64,000 bases of DNA. Source: Vibrio sinensis. Its GTDB lineage: Bacteria; Pseudomonadota; Gammaproteobacteria; Enterobacterales; Vibrionaceae. The stretch covers positions 124,001 to 188,000 of the forward strand of contig NZ_QVMU01000003.1 in the NCBI RefSeq assembly GCF_003605645.1, given 5' to 3'. Under the pieces are notes generated by a model that was given only the letters and a program-made list of their open reading frames with translations, made no database searches and was not told the DNA's origin. Shown in pieces: positions 27,563 through 38,031 of the stretch (position 1 is its first letter; each line of letters opens with the position of its first letter). Made by a program: the position numbers and the translations under genes.

Positions 27563-28246
27563 TTACTCCCTGCCTGACATCGCTTGGCGGTGCAAAATGC
27601 TGTGGAACTCTTCAGAAAACGTTGCATAGCTATGTTCAAGCTTGCCCACTTTATTACTAAAACGGTTATAAGCCATTACGGCTGGAATTGCCGCAAACAA
27701 ACCCATCGCGGTTGCGATCAGTGCTTCTGCAATACCCGGTGCTACCATCGCTAGCGTTGCTTGCTTAACTTCACCTAGAGCAATAAAGGCATGCATAATG
27801 CCCCATACGGTACCAAATAGGCCGATATATGGCGTAATCGAACCAACGGTCGCAAGGAAAGGTAGGTTTGTTTCTAGTTCATCAACTTCACGCGCAACGG
27901 CAACACGCATAGCGCGGCCCGTACCTTCCATAATGAAATCTGGTGATGTTGCATTGGATTTACTCAATCGAGCAAACTCGGTAAAACCAGAATAGAAAAT
28001 CTCTTCGGTACCCGAGAGTTCATCTTTACGTTTTTTAACCTCTTGATAAATGATGGAAAGATCGGTGCCCGACCAAAATTTATCCTCAAATCGTTCTGCG
28101 TCTTTCGCAGCTTGAGATAGAACTTTGCTGCGCTTGATGATCATCGCCCATGAAGCAATAGACATGCCCATTAGAATCATCATTACTAGCTTTACCAGTA
28201 AGCTGGCCTGTAAAAAGAGGTCAAAGAATGAAATATCAGCGCTCAC
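27563..28246 (-). CDS. tolQ: Tol-Pal system protein TolQ
   Basis: This 227-residue ExbB/MotA-family motor protein has three TM segments (about 15-37, 135-157 and 168-190). The family stretch [20 protein letters not shown] and the third helix [20 protein letters not shown] are intact. Its start overlaps the end of ybgC by 11 bases, which suggests coupling. Confidence 0.97.
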   Translation of the reverse strand: MSADISFFDLFLQASLLVKLVMMILMGMSIASWAMIIKRSKVLSQAAKDAERFEDKFWSGTDLSIIYQEVKKRKDELSGTEEIFYSGFTEFARLSKSNATSPDFIMEGTGRAMRVAVAREVDELETNLPFLATVGSITPYIGLFGTVWGIMHAFIALGEVKQATLAMVAPGIAEALIATAMGLFAAIPAVMAYNRFSNKVGKLEHSYATFSEEFHSILHRQAMSGRE

Positions 28247-28655
28247 TTGAAGAAAACTCCGTTAATAAGAATTGAGGCATAGCAATTGGCCTCATTTTTA
28301 CATTGTCGATGCATGCTACCTTAACCATTGCTTTACACAATGTCTTACCATCAGGATTGACGATCACCTGACAGAATGTTAACGAAGCTTTTTTTAGTTC
28401 TGCAATGGTGGTTTTAACCAAAAGCTGGTCATCAAGACGAGCTCCTTGCAGAAAATCAATATCCATGTGTCGGACTACAAAACCTATCTTTTGTTCCAAA
28501 AGACTTTGTTGCGAAACATTAATAGAACGCAAGAGTTCGGTTCGAGCCCTTTCAAAAAACTTTAAATAGTTGGAATGGTAAACAACGCCACCGGCGTCGG
28601 TGTCTTCATAATAAACCGTGATCGGCCATTCAAACGTGTCAGATGTGGTTTGCAC
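28236..28655 (-). CDS. ybgC: Acyl-CoA thioesterase YbgC
   Basis: This hotdog-fold thioesterase is encoded with Tol-Pal genes. It has the active-site segment [24 protein letters not shown] near its N-terminus (about residues 14-38). The longest frame starts at TTG 28700 and would add 15 residues not expected in the family. GTG 28655 ([14 protein letters not shown]) fits better but has only a modest ribosome site, so the start is uncertain. It is the first gene of the tol-pal transcription unit, after the cyd terminator. Confidence 0.9.
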   Translation of the reverse strand: MQTTSDTFEWPITVYYEDTDAGGVVYHSNYLKFFERARTELLRSINVSQQSLLEQKIGFVVRHMDIDFLQGARLDDQLLVKTTIAELKKASLTFCQVIVNPDGKTLCKAMVKVACIDNVKMRPIAMPQFLLTEFSSSER

Positions 28656-28746
28656 TACAGAACCCAAGAATACTGAGACTAAACGCTTACTATAACGCAA
28701 CTCGTCCCAGAATGTGCAAGTGCTATTAAGTGTTTTCAGAACTTAG

Positions 28747-28788
28747 ACAAAAAAATAGCGCCAGCTCATTACAAGCGGCGCTATTTCG
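28747..28788 (-). terminator. cyd operon terminator
   Basis: On the minus strand AAATAGCGCC pairs with GGCGCTATTT around a 14-base loop, followed by a T-run of seven. It lies about 60 bases past ybgE and separates the cyd and tol-pal units. Confidence 0.9.
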
Positions 28789-28846
28789 AACAAAGTTAAG
28801 ATTATTTATTACTCACCAAGCACTTAAGGCACTGATGTTGCCACAG

Positions 28847-29149
28847 TTACACTAAACGAAGCACGGTAAGATAAATCAAGATAGATAACGAAAAGTAAGG
28901 GCTAAACAAACATTGCCAATACCATTTTCTTGGTTTGAACCCAACGCCAAATACCATGCTTGAACAAATGGCCCAGATCATCAAGGGTGCAATCACCATA
29001 TTAAATCCACCAATTGCTTCTGCATATGCATGTGGGTCCCACATCACCATAACAACATGGTAAAAACCAAGAACCAAAGACAAGACTCGCAGTAGAGTCT
29101 TATCCATGGGTTCGTGCAGCTTTGTTACTTGCTCAGCAAGTTTACTCAC
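28847..29149 (-). CDS. ybgE: Cyd operon protein YbgE
   Basis: This 100-residue inner-membrane protein has three hydrophobic segments. It contains the family stretch MWDPHAYAEAIGGFN and GFKPRKWYWQCLFSPYFS. Its function is not known, though it is conserved with cytochrome bd genes. The start is GTG, overlapping the last 8 bases of cydX (GTGAGTAA). Confidence 0.93.
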   Translation of the reverse strand: MSKLAEQVTKLHEPMDKTLLRVLSLVLGFYHVVMVMWDPHAYAEAIGGFNMVIAPLMIWAICSSMVFGVGFKPRKWYWQCLFSPYFSLSILIYLTVLRLV

Positions 29150-29249
29150 TGTCTTTATCCATCATTTCTGAATGCTCTAACCAAAGAGCGTTGATGATAC
29201 CGAATGCACAAGCAAGTAGTACACCTAGAATCCATGCGAAATACCACAT
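29142..29249 (-). CDS. cydX: Cytochrome bd-I small subunit CydX
   Basis: This 35-residue single-TM subunit is needed for stability of the heme groups in CydAB. It reads MWYFAWILGVLLACAFGIIN and ends LWLEHSEMMDKDSE. The conserved WYFAWILG start is clear. Two ATGs are possible. ATG 29249 has AAGGAG eight bases upstream, whereas ATG 29255 lies only two bases from it, so 29249 is preferred. It lies 12 bases after cydB and overlaps ybgE by 8 bases. Confidence 0.95.
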   Translation of the reverse strand: MWYFAWILGVLLACAFGIINALWLEHSEMMDKDSE

Positions 29250-29261
29250 AGTCATAGCTCC

Positions 29262-30398
29262 TTAATATAGTGAGTTTTTGTTTTCTTCAATGAATTTGTC
29301 ATCTAGACGACCGAACATTTTGTAGTATGTCCATGTCGTGTAACCCAGAATAATTGGAACCATAACGAATGCTACACCCGTCATTAGATTCAGCGTCAAC
29401 TCAGAAGATGTTGCATCCCACATGGTTAAACTATGGCTTGGTTCCAAGCTTGATGGCATAACGAATGGGAACATTGAAAGACCTGCAGTGAAAATCACAC
29501 CTGCGTTACCTAGGCTTGAGAACAGGAATGCAAAACCACCTTTTTCAAGACGCGATGCCAACACTGTTAATAATGGCATTAGCACACCTAGTGCAGGAGC
29601 CGCCCATAATAGTGGGTATTTTTCAAAGTTGTTCATCCAAGCACCAGCTTCAAGAACCACTGTTTTGGTCAAAGGATTTGATGGCGCTGCTGTATCAATC
29701 ACAGATGTGATGACATAGCCGTCCATACCTTGAACCCAAAAACCTGCTGCTACAAATGTTGCGACTGTTAATAGTCCCATCAATTGAGCCACTGCACGTG
29801 CACGCGTGTGAACAGCATCAGAAGTCTTCATTTGTAGCCAAGTTGCACCTTGCATCAGGATCATGAACAGGCTAACCAAACCACAAAGCAGAGCAAATGG
29901 GTTTAGTAGACCGAAGAATGAACCATGATAGGTTGGCATCATGAAATCGCTTAGTTGGAATGGAACACCTTGTAATAGGTTACCAAACGCAACACCAAAA
30001 ATAATTGGTGGAACGAAACCACTGATCGCAATACAGATGTCCCATGTATTACGCCATTGGGTGTTTTCAAGCTTTGAACGGTAATCCAAGCCGATAGGAC
30101 GCAACCACAACGCTGCAAGCGTAAGGATCATCGCTAGGTAAAAACCTGAGAATGACGTTGCGTACACAAGTGGCCATGCTGCGAATAGCGCACCACCAGC
30201 GGTGATTAGCCATACTTGGTTGCCGTCCCAGTGCGGAGCGATTGAGTTAATCATCACTCGACGCTCTGTATCGGTTTTACCGATGATAGGTACTAATGCA
30301 CCGACACCCATGTCGAAACCGTCGGTGATAGCGAAACCGACTAGTAGCACACCAATGAGTACCCACCAGATGAATCGCAAGATTTCGTAATCAAACAT
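29262..30398 (-). CDS. cydB: Cytochrome bd ubiquinol oxidase subunit II
   Basis: This 378-residue integral membrane subunit has eight or nine TM helices. It shows the signature IAPHWDGNQVWLITAGGALFAAWP and an N-terminus LRFIWWVLIGVLLVGFAITDGFDMG. It pairs with CydA to reduce oxygen at low tension without pumping protons. It follows cydA by 16 bases. Confidence 0.97.
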   Translation of the reverse strand: MFDYEILRFIWWVLIGVLLVGFAITDGFDMGVGALVPIIGKTDTERRVMINSIAPHWDGNQVWLITAGGALFAAWPLVYATSFSGFYLAMILTLAALWLRPIGLDYRSKLENTQWRNTWDICIAISGFVPPIIFGVAFGNLLQGVPFQLSDFMMPTYHGSFFGLLNPFALLCGLVSLFMILMQGATWLQMKTSDAVHTRARAVAQLMGLLTVATFVAAGFWVQGMDGYVITSVIDTAAPSNPLTKTVVLEAGAWMNNFEKYPLLWAAPALGVLMPLLTVLASRLEKGGFAFLFSSLGNAGVIFTAGLSMFPFVMPSSLEPSHSLTMWDATSSELTLNLMTGVAFVMVPIILGYTTWTYYKMFGRLDDKFIEENKNSLY

Positions 30399-30414
30399 TT
30401 TGCTTCTCCTTTTC

Positions 30415-32001
30415 TTACGCTTCTACTTGGCGACTAACTTTGTCTTCAACAGAGTTAATCTCTTGCTCAAAGTGGTAGCGACCCGTTTTTAGACTACTTG
30501 GGCCTTTACGAGCAAATTTCAGCATTAAGTAAACTTCGGCAATTAAGAACACAGTATAAAGCGCAATAATCGCAAATAGTGATGTCCAAATCTCACCCGC
30601 CGTCAGTGCTGAAGCAGCAACGTGTACAGGAAGAATTTCACCTACAGCCCATGGCTGACGACCGAATTCAGCGACAAACCAACCCGCTTCAATCGCAATC
30701 CAAGGTAGAGGAATACTGAACAAGGCAGCTTTAAGGATCCACTGTTTCTGTTCGATTTTTTGACGACATGTTTGAACGAATGCAGCACCAAATACGAACA
30801 ACATCAAGAAGCCACACGCAACCATGATACGGAATGACCAGAATAGAGGCCATACGGTTGGAATAGAGTCATCAGCAGCGGCTTGAATTTGATCTTCCGT
30901 CGCATCTGTTACTTTATCTGTGTAACGCTTCAATAGCAGACCGTAACCTAAGTCGCCTTTCACTTCGTCAAACGCGTTCATGTTCTCTTGTGATTTCTCA
31001 CCAGCACGCAGTTTTTCTAGTAAGCCGTAGGCGTACATACCGTTACGGATACGATCAACGTGTTCATCACGTAAATCACGTAGACCGGTTACTTGCTCAT
31101 CCAATGAACGCGTAGCGATAATACCCATAACAAAAGGAATCTTAAGCGCGTAATCGGTTTCCATTGTTTCTTGGTTCGGAATACCGAACACAGTAAACGC
31201 TGCTGGTGCAGGTTCAGTGTGCCATTCTGCTTCAACCGCAGCGAGCTTCACTTTTTGAACTTCACCTAGCTCGTAACCAGATTCATCACCTAGTACGATA
31301 ACCGATAAAATTGAAGCCATACCGAAAGACGCAGCGATAGCAAACGAACGACGAGCGAACGCAACGTCACGGCCTTTAAGCATGTAGTATGAGCTGATAC
31401 CAAGAATGAACATGGCACCGGTGGTGTAACCAGAAGCAACGGTGTGAACAAACTTCACTTGAGCAACTGGGTTTAATACAACCTCAGCAAAACTCACCAT
31501 TTCCATACGCATGGTTTCGAAGTTAAATTCCGCGCCTACTGGGTTTTGCATCCAGCCGTTAGCGACTAAGATCCACAACGCAGAGAAGTTAGAACCCAAC
31601 GCTACTAACCAAGTCACTGCTAAGTGTTGGCGTTTAGATAGGCGATCCCAACCAAAGAAGAACAAACCGACAAAAGTGGATTCGAGGAAGAAAGCGACTA
31701 ACGCTTCAATGGCGAGAGGTGCACCAAAAATATCACCTACATAATGCGAGTAATAAGACCAGTTGGTACCGAACTGAAACTCCATGGTTAGGCCAGTAGC
31801 CACACCAAGTGCAAAGTTAATACCGAACAGCTTACCCCAGAACTTAGTCATGTCCTTGTAGATTTGCTTGTTGGTCATTACGTACATTGATTCCATGATG
31901 GCGAGCAAAAACGCCATACCTAAAGTCAATGGTACGAACAGGAAGTGATACATCGCTGTCAATGCGAATTGAAACCGCGACAGATCAACTATGTCAATCA
32001 T
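30415..32001 (-). CDS. cydA: Cytochrome bd ubiquinol oxidase subunit I
   Basis: This 528-residue subunit carries the hemes and quinol site. It shows the b595 ligand His19 in [17 protein letters not shown] and the [10 protein letters not shown] motif. A quinol-binding Q-loop with long insert is present, as is the axial region around [15 protein letters not shown]. The longest frame adds 10 residues from 32031, but ATG 32001 has AGGAG upstream and matches the family N-terminus ([11 protein letters not shown]). Two FNR-type sites in the 5' region suggest oxygen control. Confidence 0.97.
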   Translation of the reverse strand: MIDIVDLSRFQFALTAMYHFLFVPLTLGMAFLLAIMESMYVMTNKQIYKDMTKFWGKLFGINFALGVATGLTMEFQFGTNWSYYSHYVGDIFGAPLAIEALVAFFLESTFVGLFFFGWDRLSKRQHLAVTWLVALGSNFSALWILVANGWMQNPVGAEFNFETMRMEMVSFAEVVLNPVAQVKFVHTVASGYTTGAMFILGISSYYMLKGRDVAFARRSFAIAASFGMASILSVIVLGDESGYELGEVQKVKLAAVEAEWHTEPAPAAFTVFGIPNQETMETDYALKIPFVMGIIATRSLDEQVTGLRDLRDEHVDRIRNGMYAYGLLEKLRAGEKSQENMNAFDEVKGDLGYGLLLKRYTDKVTDATEDQIQAAADDSIPTVWPLFWSFRIMVACGFLMLFVFGAAFVQTCRQKIEQKQWILKAALFSIPLPWIAIEAGWFVAEFGRQPWAVGEILPVHVAASALTAGEIWTSLFAIIALYTVFLIAEVYLMLKFARKGPSSLKTGRYHFEQEINSVEDKVSRQVEA

Positions 32002-32219
32002 GATAACTCCTATGTGTCGGCTGAATGACACGCTTTACTTTATTGCTTTTAGCACCGCAAGCGTTGAACTGGCTCAGGGAATGTTTAATAAAAAACATCA
32101 TATTGTTGCAAATATGTACTGCAATAGTTAGTTAATTGTTAAGCAACAGCTAATATAGCTTAAGCTAATATTACTGGCAAATAGCCTCAGTTTCAAAAGG
32201 TTTATTCGAGGAGTTCGCT

Positions 32220-32233
32220 TTGATTTGCATCAA
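32220..32233. promoter_or_regulatory. FNR-type site upstream of cydA (proximal)
   Basis: TTGATTTGCATCAA matches the FNR consensus TTGAT-N4-ATCAA perfectly. It lies about 220 bases upstream of the cydA start. Binding is inferred from the match and the known role of FNR at cyd promoters in E. coli. Confidence 0.75.
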
Positions 32234-32269
32234 ATTTTTTACGCGATTTTCGACCAAAAAACAGACAAA

Positions 32270-32283
32270 TTGATCTATATCAA
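32270..32283. promoter_or_regulatory. FNR-type site upstream of cydA (distal)
   Basis: TTGATCTATATCAA is a second perfect FNR consensus site, 50 bases from the first. A paired arrangement upstream of cydA also occurs in E. coli. The 460-base gap 32002-32461 contains no gene that I can see. Confidence 0.75.
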
Positions 32284-32461
32284 TTGATAAAGTTTGATTT
32301 TGTTACCGGATGGTTACGGTAAATACAGAGATCAGAGGCATGCGGAAACAAGTGCTTAACAAAAACCTTGTTAAATGATGAGATATTGACGTCAAAAAAA
32401 GTTAATAAGTGAGGAAATTGTCACAAGATTGCTCACTTCCGAAGAAGCAAGCAATGAAAAC

Positions 32462-33466
32462 TTATTTCTCAATTCCGAAATGGAGATAAGCGCGATCTGT
32501 GGCGATACGGCCACGAGGAGTTCGCTGTAAATAGCCTTGCTGAATTAGGTAAGGTTCCAGTACATCTTCGATGGTATCTTTTTCCTCGCCAATCGCCGCA
32601 GCCATATTATCAAGGCCAACGGGACCACCAGCAAACTTCTCCATGATGGCAAGTAGAAGTTTTCTGTCCATGTAGTCAAAGCCCTGAGCGTCCACATCAA
32701 GCATGTTCAGTGCTTTATCAGCAACATCAGCACAAATATGGCCATCCCCTTTCACTTCTGCATAGTCACGGACTCGGCGTAATAAACGGTTGGCAATTCG
32801 AGGGGTACCACGAGCGCGGCGAGCAACTTCCAATGCCCCCTCAGACTCCATCGACAAACCTAAGCAGTTCGCGCTTCGTTGAACGATGTGTTGAAGATCT
32901 GGGATCTTGTAATACTCAAGACGCTGAGTAATACCAAAGCGGTCTCGCAATGGCGATGTCAGCGAGCCGGCACGAGTTGTTGCACCAATCAAGGTAAACG
33001 GAGGCAAATCAATCTTAATTGAGCGAGCGGCGGGCCCCTCACCAATCATGATATCAAGCTGATAGTCTTCCATCGCTGGATATAAGATCTCTTCAACCAT
33101 AGGGCTTAGACGATGGATCTCATCGATAAAGAGCACATCATTTTCTTCAAGGTTAGTCAGCAAAGCAGCGAGATCACCCGCTTTTTCGAGCACAGGACCT
33201 GAAGTGGTACGAATGTTCACACCCATTTCATTGGCAACAATATTTGCCAGAGTGGTTTTACCCAACCCTGGAGGGCCAAAAATCAAAAGGTGATCAAGAG
33301 GTTCTTGACGCAATTTTGCCGCTTGGATGAAGATCTCCATTTGGCTGCGTACATGGTCTTGGCCTTGATAATCTTCAAGTAGCTTAGGGCGAATTGCACG
33401 GTCGACAACGTCTTCATCGCGAAAAACCGGACTATCTGGAGCAATTAAGCGATCAGCTTCAATCAT
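32462..33466 (-). CDS. ruvB: Holliday junction helicase subunit RuvB
   Basis: This 334-residue AAA+ motor drives branch migration. Walker [12 protein letters not shown] is near residues 64-74, Walker [10 protein letters not shown] near 115-123, and the sensor/arginine finger [12 protein letters not shown] in the C-terminal winged-helix domain. It is last in ruvC-ruvA-ruvB; the ruvA stop lies 29 bases upstream. Confidence 0.98.
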   Translation of the reverse strand: MIEADRLIAPDSPVFRDEDVVDRAIRPKLLEDYQGQDHVRSQMEIFIQAAKLRQEPLDHLLIFGPPGLGKTTLANIVANEMGVNIRTTSGPVLEKAGDLAALLTNLEENDVLFIDEIHRLSPMVEEILYPAMEDYQLDIMIGEGPAARSIKIDLPPFTLIGATTRAGSLTSPLRDRFGITQRLEYYKIPDLQHIVQRSANCLGLSMESEGALEVARRARGTPRIANRLLRRVRDYAEVKGDGHICADVADKALNMLDVDAQGFDYMDRKLLLAIMEKFAGGPVGLDNMAAAIGEEKDTIEDVLEPYLIQQGYLQRTPRGRIATDRAYLHFGIEK

Positions 33467-33495
33467 ATAAGATGTTCCTTTTACGCTTTACTCAG

Positions 33496-34113
33496 TTAGA
33501 CCATTGACTTCAAGGCATCACGAATCAGCTCTTCGCTGGTCATGCCAGGTTTCACGATTTGAGCGACGATTTTAGAAGCTTGGGTTGGTTTATAGCCTAA
33601 AGATAGCAATGCGCTAATCGCTTCTTCTTCCGCATTGCTTTGCGGCGCTGCTGAGCCGTTATCAGTAGGCGCAGCATCGGTAAATGGAGTAAAGAGATCC
33701 CCTGCACTCCACCCTTTCAAACGATCTTTCATCTCAACAACTAGACGTTCAGCGGTTTTCTTACCGACACCAGGCAGTTTGACCAAGGTTGAAATATCTT
33801 CACGTTCAACACTCGCGACAAATTGAGTCGCGGTCATGCCAGACAAGATACCCAGACCTAATTTAGGTCCAACACCATTGGCTTTAATGACTTCACGGAA
33901 CAAAGCACGCTCTTTCACCGTGTTAAATCCATACAATAATTGAGCATCTTCACGCACCACAAAATGCGTGTAAATAATCGCTTCTTCGCCTACGTTGGGT
34001 AACTCATAAAAGCAACTCATTGGCATTTGAACTTCATAGCCAATGCCATTCACTTCAATAAGGAGTTCTGGGGGTTGTTTTTCTAGCAGAATGCCACGTA
34101 GACGTCCAATCAC
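33496..34113 (-). CDS. ruvA: Holliday junction protein RuvA
   Basis: This 205-residue junction-binding protein begins [21 protein letters not shown]. The helix-hairpin-helix region ([23 protein letters not shown]) and the C-terminal RuvB-contacting domain ([18 protein letters not shown]) are intact. It sits 117 bases after ruvC. Confidence 0.98.
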   Translation of the reverse strand: MIGRLRGILLEKQPPELLIEVNGIGYEVQMPMSCFYELPNVGEEAIIYTHFVVREDAQLLYGFNTVKERALFREVIKANGVGPKLGLGILSGMTATQFVASVEREDISTLVKLPGVGKKTAERLVVEMKDRLKGWSAGDLFTPFTDAAPTDNGSAAPQSNAEEEAISALLSLGYKPTQASKIVAQIVKPGMTSEELIRDALKSMV

Positions 34114-34230
34114 TGGATAGTACCTAAATTAGTCGGAGATTATTGCTGAATAATAATAAAGAACTGGATGGATAGCCAGTAAAAGTCGCCATTAGAGACA
34201 GGGAAATCACAAAGGGCGAACTTCGCAACT

Positions 34231-34752
34231 TTAACGATAACGGCCACGTCGAGCGCTGGTCGCTTTGCCTGCAAGGGCGACAAGAGTTTTATTGGTGTTG
34301 GCATGACAAATAGCCACGCCCAGCGCGTCAGCGGCATCAGCTTGAGGTTTGGCTGGTAATTTCAACATCTGCTGCACCATATGCTGTACTTGCGCTTTAT
34401 CGGCGGCACCTGTGCCAACCACAGCTTGTTTAATTAATCTCGCGGCGTATTCATACACTGGCAGATCAGCATTCACTGCCGCTACTATCGCACTCCCTCT
34501 CGCTTGGCCTAGCTTTAACGCCGAATCCGCATTACGGGCCATGAATACCTGTTCAATCGCAAACTCATCAGGTTGAAACTGAGTTATGATTTCTGTTACG
34601 CCAGCGTAAATCTGCTTTAATCGCCCCGGCAGTTCTTTCTCTGACATGCGGATACAACCGCTGCCTAAATACTGTAACTGGCGACCATTCTGACGGATAA
34701 CACCATAACCGGTAATCCGAGATCCAGGGTCGATGCCCAAGATAATTGACAT
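34231..34752 (-). CDS. ruvC: Holliday junction resolvase RuvC
   Basis: This 173-residue endonuclease nicks Holliday junctions symmetrically. Catalytic acidic positions are visible: Asp7 ([12 protein letters not shown]), Glu66 region ([10 protein letters not shown]) and the C-terminal [12 protein letters not shown] segment. It is the first gene of the ruvCAB cluster. Confidence 0.97.
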   Translation of the reverse strand: MSIILGIDPGSRITGYGVIRQNGRQLQYLGSGCIRMSEKELPGRLKQIYAGVTEIITQFQPDEFAIEQVFMARNADSALKLGQARGSAIVAAVNADLPVYEYAARLIKQAVVGTGAADKAQVQHMVQQMLKLPAKPQADAADALGVAICHANTNKTLVALAGKATSARRGRYR

Positions 34753-34887
34753 AATTTCGTATCTGACTTCCTAAACTTGGCCGCCATCATATAGTAGCGA
34801 CTGATAATTGGCGAGCTTAAGCCCACCGCTTAATTCGTTGCGCTCACAGTCTAATCTATCTCTATTGCTCACTGAGTAAGTAGTGTT

Positions 34888-36723
34888 CTAACCGACGGTA
34901 ATGATCGCCCGACTAGAGAGTCCCGTCTCCAAGCCAATTTCTATCGCTTGAGTCAACTCATGATTAAGCTTTTCCCCTGACCAATAATCAAACCAATCGA
35001 CAGGATGAGCAGCAGTTAACGTGACATCTCTCGCCGGTTGCTGGTAGTTAAAAATACAGTGGAGATCATTAGATGCGGTTAAACGCAGAAATGCATGATT
35101 TAGATTTAATGACGAAAATTTACTTGTCTCTTGGTTGTATTTTTGTCTCACCAAGAGCTTTTCTAGGCTGAGTTTGGCAAAAGACGTTAATTCCATCAGC
35201 GGATCCCCTGAGAGCAAAACACCACCTGAGGCTAATAATACGTCACGATGGAACTCATAGTATTTACGTTCCGTTGCTTGATTTGGCAAAGAAACCAAGG
35301 TGGCGCTATCTGGATCAATCATCCACAGTCTATTGTGTTGCCAACTGCGGAGAAATATCTCTTTCGCTGTCTGCTCAAAGCGACGTTCATCTCGCATTAC
35401 ATCATCTGAAATACGCATTATGTCGACCAAGCCTAACGAGGGCCATAATGGCGCATGGCTGGCTAGCAGAAGCGCATCACCTGCACCCTGAGCAATGGCT
35501 TTAAGGCCAAGTCGATAAGCTTGTATTCCCGTTATTCCACTTTGAAACCTCTCCCCTTTCAAAGCGCCCCAGTAGCAGGCATTGAGCTTAAAAAGTTCAA
35601 CACCCCACTCTTCTCGCATGACACGGATAAAACGCGTCAGGTGCTCTTGTACTTCCGTATTGGAGGTATCTAACACATACCAAGGCGTGTTTCGCCACCC
35701 CGCATAAGTGACATCTTCCGCTCTTAGTAAGCGAGCGTTCACATCACGAACAAACCATTCTGGGTGCGACTGGAAAATCTGTGATTCACTTTGCGCAATA
35801 AAGGGCGAGACACCCACGGCCGGTTTCTTGCCCATCTGTTTGATTTGCTCAATAGTGGTTCTAATACCCTCGATACCTTTAACATCAGACTCCTCTCGGC
35901 CATCTCGATCATTTTGGGCGCAATCAGTTTCTTGGATATCTTGCGTATATTGGGTATCTCGACCATAACAGGGCGCGGTAAGCAGCCAGTCACCCATCGC
36001 AGCTTGGTAACCATCATCAATCAGCACATATTCTAACGAGTCATTCAAACGACTCATCACCCTAAGGTTCTGGGCGATTTTATCTTGAGTAATATCGTCG
36101 TTATACACATGCCATGAAGACCAACCAGCGGGAATCCGTGCTTCTAGGGCCAGTTTCTTAGGGTGATGAATCTCAATGAGGTCTGCATATCGCTGCCATA
36201 GTTGGTTTAGATTGCGCCCTTTCAAAACGGTTACTGATTCAAGAATCGTCGTCGCCCAATCCTGAGGACAAGTATCTTCACCATCAAGATAAGCCATCAA
36301 TCGAGATCGCCCATCACTCAGGTCCAGTTCAAAATAACCAGCGAAACGATGGCAAGAGGTAAAGCCAAACAAAGTGAAACCAAGAGAGTCTGAAATAACT
36401 AAATAATTATAAAAACGCTTCGGTGCATTGGAGGAATATATCCGATAACTGGGGCTATTATCCGCGAATCGGCCAACATCGACAGGCGTTAACGGAGTGC
36501 CTAACGTCTGGGAAAGCATTTGGTAGCCATCACCATAAAGGTAGGCTTCGTGCTCGAAATCATAATCTATGTCAAACAGTGGATATTGCTGAGGGATCGG
36601 GTCGTTAGCTAAGCCTCGATAACAAAAACGCACTTCATCATTGTCGGGACTAGTCTGGATTGAAAGCTGGCTAGCGTCGAAGTGGAGTTCAACACGACAA
36701 GCGAGCGAAATGGTTGATAACAT
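34888..36723 (-). CDS. GH36 alpha-galactosidase-like protein, altered nucleophile
   Basis: This 611-residue protein follows the GH36 layout: an N-terminal beta domain, then a TIM barrel beginning around PAGWSSWHVYNDDIT (198-212) with IDDGYQ (235-240). It aligns well with Thermotoga-type alpha-galactosidases around LFKLNACYWGALKGER (377-392) and IMRISDDV (435-442). The expected nucleophile Asp of the FKxD motif is Asn381 here (codon AAT, 35581-35583), while the acid/base Asp441 is kept. Hydrolysis may therefore be lost or changed, unless this is a base error. There are no sugar-transport neighbours. It is monocistronic, with ruvC upstream and the porin gene beyond it. Confidence 0.82.
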   Translation of the reverse strand: MLSTISLACRVELHFDASQLSIQTSPDNDEVRFCYRGLANDPIPQQYPLFDIDYDFEHEAYLYGDGYQMLSQTLGTPLTPVDVGRFADNSPSYRIYSSNAPKRFYNYLVISDSLGFTLFGFTSCHRFAGYFELDLSDGRSRLMAYLDGEDTCPQDWATTILESVTVLKGRNLNQLWQRYADLIEIHHPKKLALEARIPAGWSSWHVYNDDITQDKIAQNLRVMSRLNDSLEYVLIDDGYQAAMGDWLLTAPCYGRDTQYTQDIQETDCAQNDRDGREESDVKGIEGIRTTIEQIKQMGKKPAVGVSPFIAQSESQIFQSHPEWFVRDVNARLLRAEDVTYAGWRNTPWYVLDTSNTEVQEHLTRFIRVMREEWGVELFKLNACYWGALKGERFQSGITGIQAYRLGLKAIAQGAGDALLLASHAPLWPSLGLVDIMRISDDVMRDERRFEQTAKEIFLRSWQHNRLWMIDPDSATLVSLPNQATERKYYEFHRDVLLASGGVLLSGDPLMELTSFAKLSLEKLLVRQKYNQETSKFSSLNLNHAFLRLTASNDLHCIFNYQQPARDVTLTAAHPVDWFDYWSGEKLNHELTQAIEIGLETGLSSRAIITVG

Positions 36724-37003
36724 TAAATACTTCCAACGTGGCTTTCGTGTAGCAAGTATTACAGCATCGGTATTTTACAATGTCTATTGGCTAACGATAT
36801 CAATCCGCAACATGGCTCACAAACTCATGGTTTGGTCGAAAGTTGGGTGAGAAAGATCGATGAATAGATAGATAAAATTTTCGAGAATTCGAACGCGGAG
36901 CGCGGAGCAATATAAAAATGAAAAAGATAAAAATGAAAGAGCCCTCATTCCCAAGGGCTAAAATGGCAGTGGATTATGCACCAAGCTTCCTGCTTGAAAA
37001 GAA
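36724..37003. other. Spacer between the GH36 gene and porin gene
   Basis: There is no supported gene in the stretch up to the porin terminator. It must carry the GH36-gene promoter. An AT-rich segment around 36860-36940 is present, but I cannot fix promoter boxes. Confidence 0.4.
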
Positions 37004-37026
37004 AAGGTCTGCCGAGGCAGACCTTA
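37001..37026 (-). terminator. Porin gene terminator
   Basis: AAGGTCTGCC and GGCAGACCTT form a perfect 10-base-pair stem with a 2-base centre. On the minus strand it is followed by TTTTC. It lies about 30 bases after the porin stop. Confidence 0.85.
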
Positions 37027-37053
37027 ATAATCTAAAATCTATATTAGGATTTA

Positions 37054-38031
37054 TTAGAAATCGTAAGCTAGTTTAGCGAATACTGCTAGGTCGTCGTCTT
37101 GGTTGTCAGAAAGATCAACTTGAACGTCCATTAGGTAAGCAAGTTTGTTAGTGATTTGGTAAGAACCACCGAAGTTAACTGCTTCTTTGTCTTCGTTGTC
37201 TTTGTAACCACCAGCTAGGTATAGGTCACCTAGAGTGTAGCCAGCAGATACGTAGATTAGGTCAGCATCAGTACCGTTAAACGCTTCTTCGTTTGAGTAG
37301 TTAGCACCGATAGTTAGTTGACCAAATGTAACTGTACCGTTGATTAGGTATAGTTGCTCAACATCTTCAACGCTTGCTGCATTTTTGTCATCGTTGTTTT
37401 CGTAACCAGCGTTCACAGAGAACATTTCGTTCGCAAAACCAACGTAACCGTTGAAACCTTTTTGACCAGTTGCGTCTGCGTTACGGTCGCCGTAGTAAGT
37501 TACACCGTATTTGAAGCCTTCTTGTACGCCTTCAAATTTAACAAATTGACGTACGTCAGATGCGTCGTTTGCAGAAGCACCGTACTCGATTGTTTGGTCA
37601 GAAGCGCCATCAACTGCATCTAGTGCAGAGTCACCTACGTAACCGATAGAAGCCACGCCGAAACCAGTTTTGTAACCAACCCAAGTATCGATAACAGTGA
37701 ATTTAGCATCCATAGAAGAGTAATCTTCTGCTAGGTCAAACTCAGTTGCGAACTGACCAAGTACGTTGCCTTTTTGGTAGTTAACGAAAAGGTCAAAACC
37801 AGTAACATTGTAGTTGTGGAATTCTTCTTTTTCGCCTGCTGCATCAACACGACCTTCTTTGTATTCACCACCGACTGCAACTTGGCCGCCAACAGAGAAC
37901 TCTTCGCCAGAAAGGATTAGATCGATGATAGATTCGCGAGCGCGCTCTGAAGCTGATTGGTTAGTTACGTCTGCTGCCACTGCTGTGCCAGCTGCAAGAG
38001 TAAGTGCAAGTGCAATTGCTGTCTTTTTCAT
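37054..38031 (-). CDS. Outer-membrane porin
   Basis: This 325-residue Gram-negative porin has a signal peptide MKKTAIALALTLAAGTAVA cleaved before ADV. Alternating beta-strand segments run through the rest, which ends in Phe (KLAYDF), as expected for BAM-targeted barrels. Its acidic loops and length fit Vibrio porins of the OmpU-like type, though I do not assign a specific name. The longest frame begins 32 codons earlier, but ATG 38031 has AGGA upstream and starts the signal peptide. A strong terminator follows. Confidence 0.92.
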   Translation of the reverse strand: MKKTAIALALTLAAGTAVAADVTNQSASERARESIIDLILSGEEFSVGGQVAVGGEYKEGRVDAAGEKEEFHNYNVTGFDLFVNYQKGNVLGQFATEFDLAEDYSSMDAKFTVIDTWVGYKTGFGVASIGYVGDSALDAVDGASDQTIEYGASANDASDVRQFVKFEGVQEGFKYGVTYYGDRNADATGQKGFNGYVGFANEMFSVNAGYENNDDKNAASVEDVEQLYLINGTVTFGQLTIGANYSNEEAFNGTDADLIYVSAGYTLGDLYLAGGYKDNEDKEAVNFGGSYQITNKLAYLMDVQVDLSDNQDDDLAVFAKLAYDF

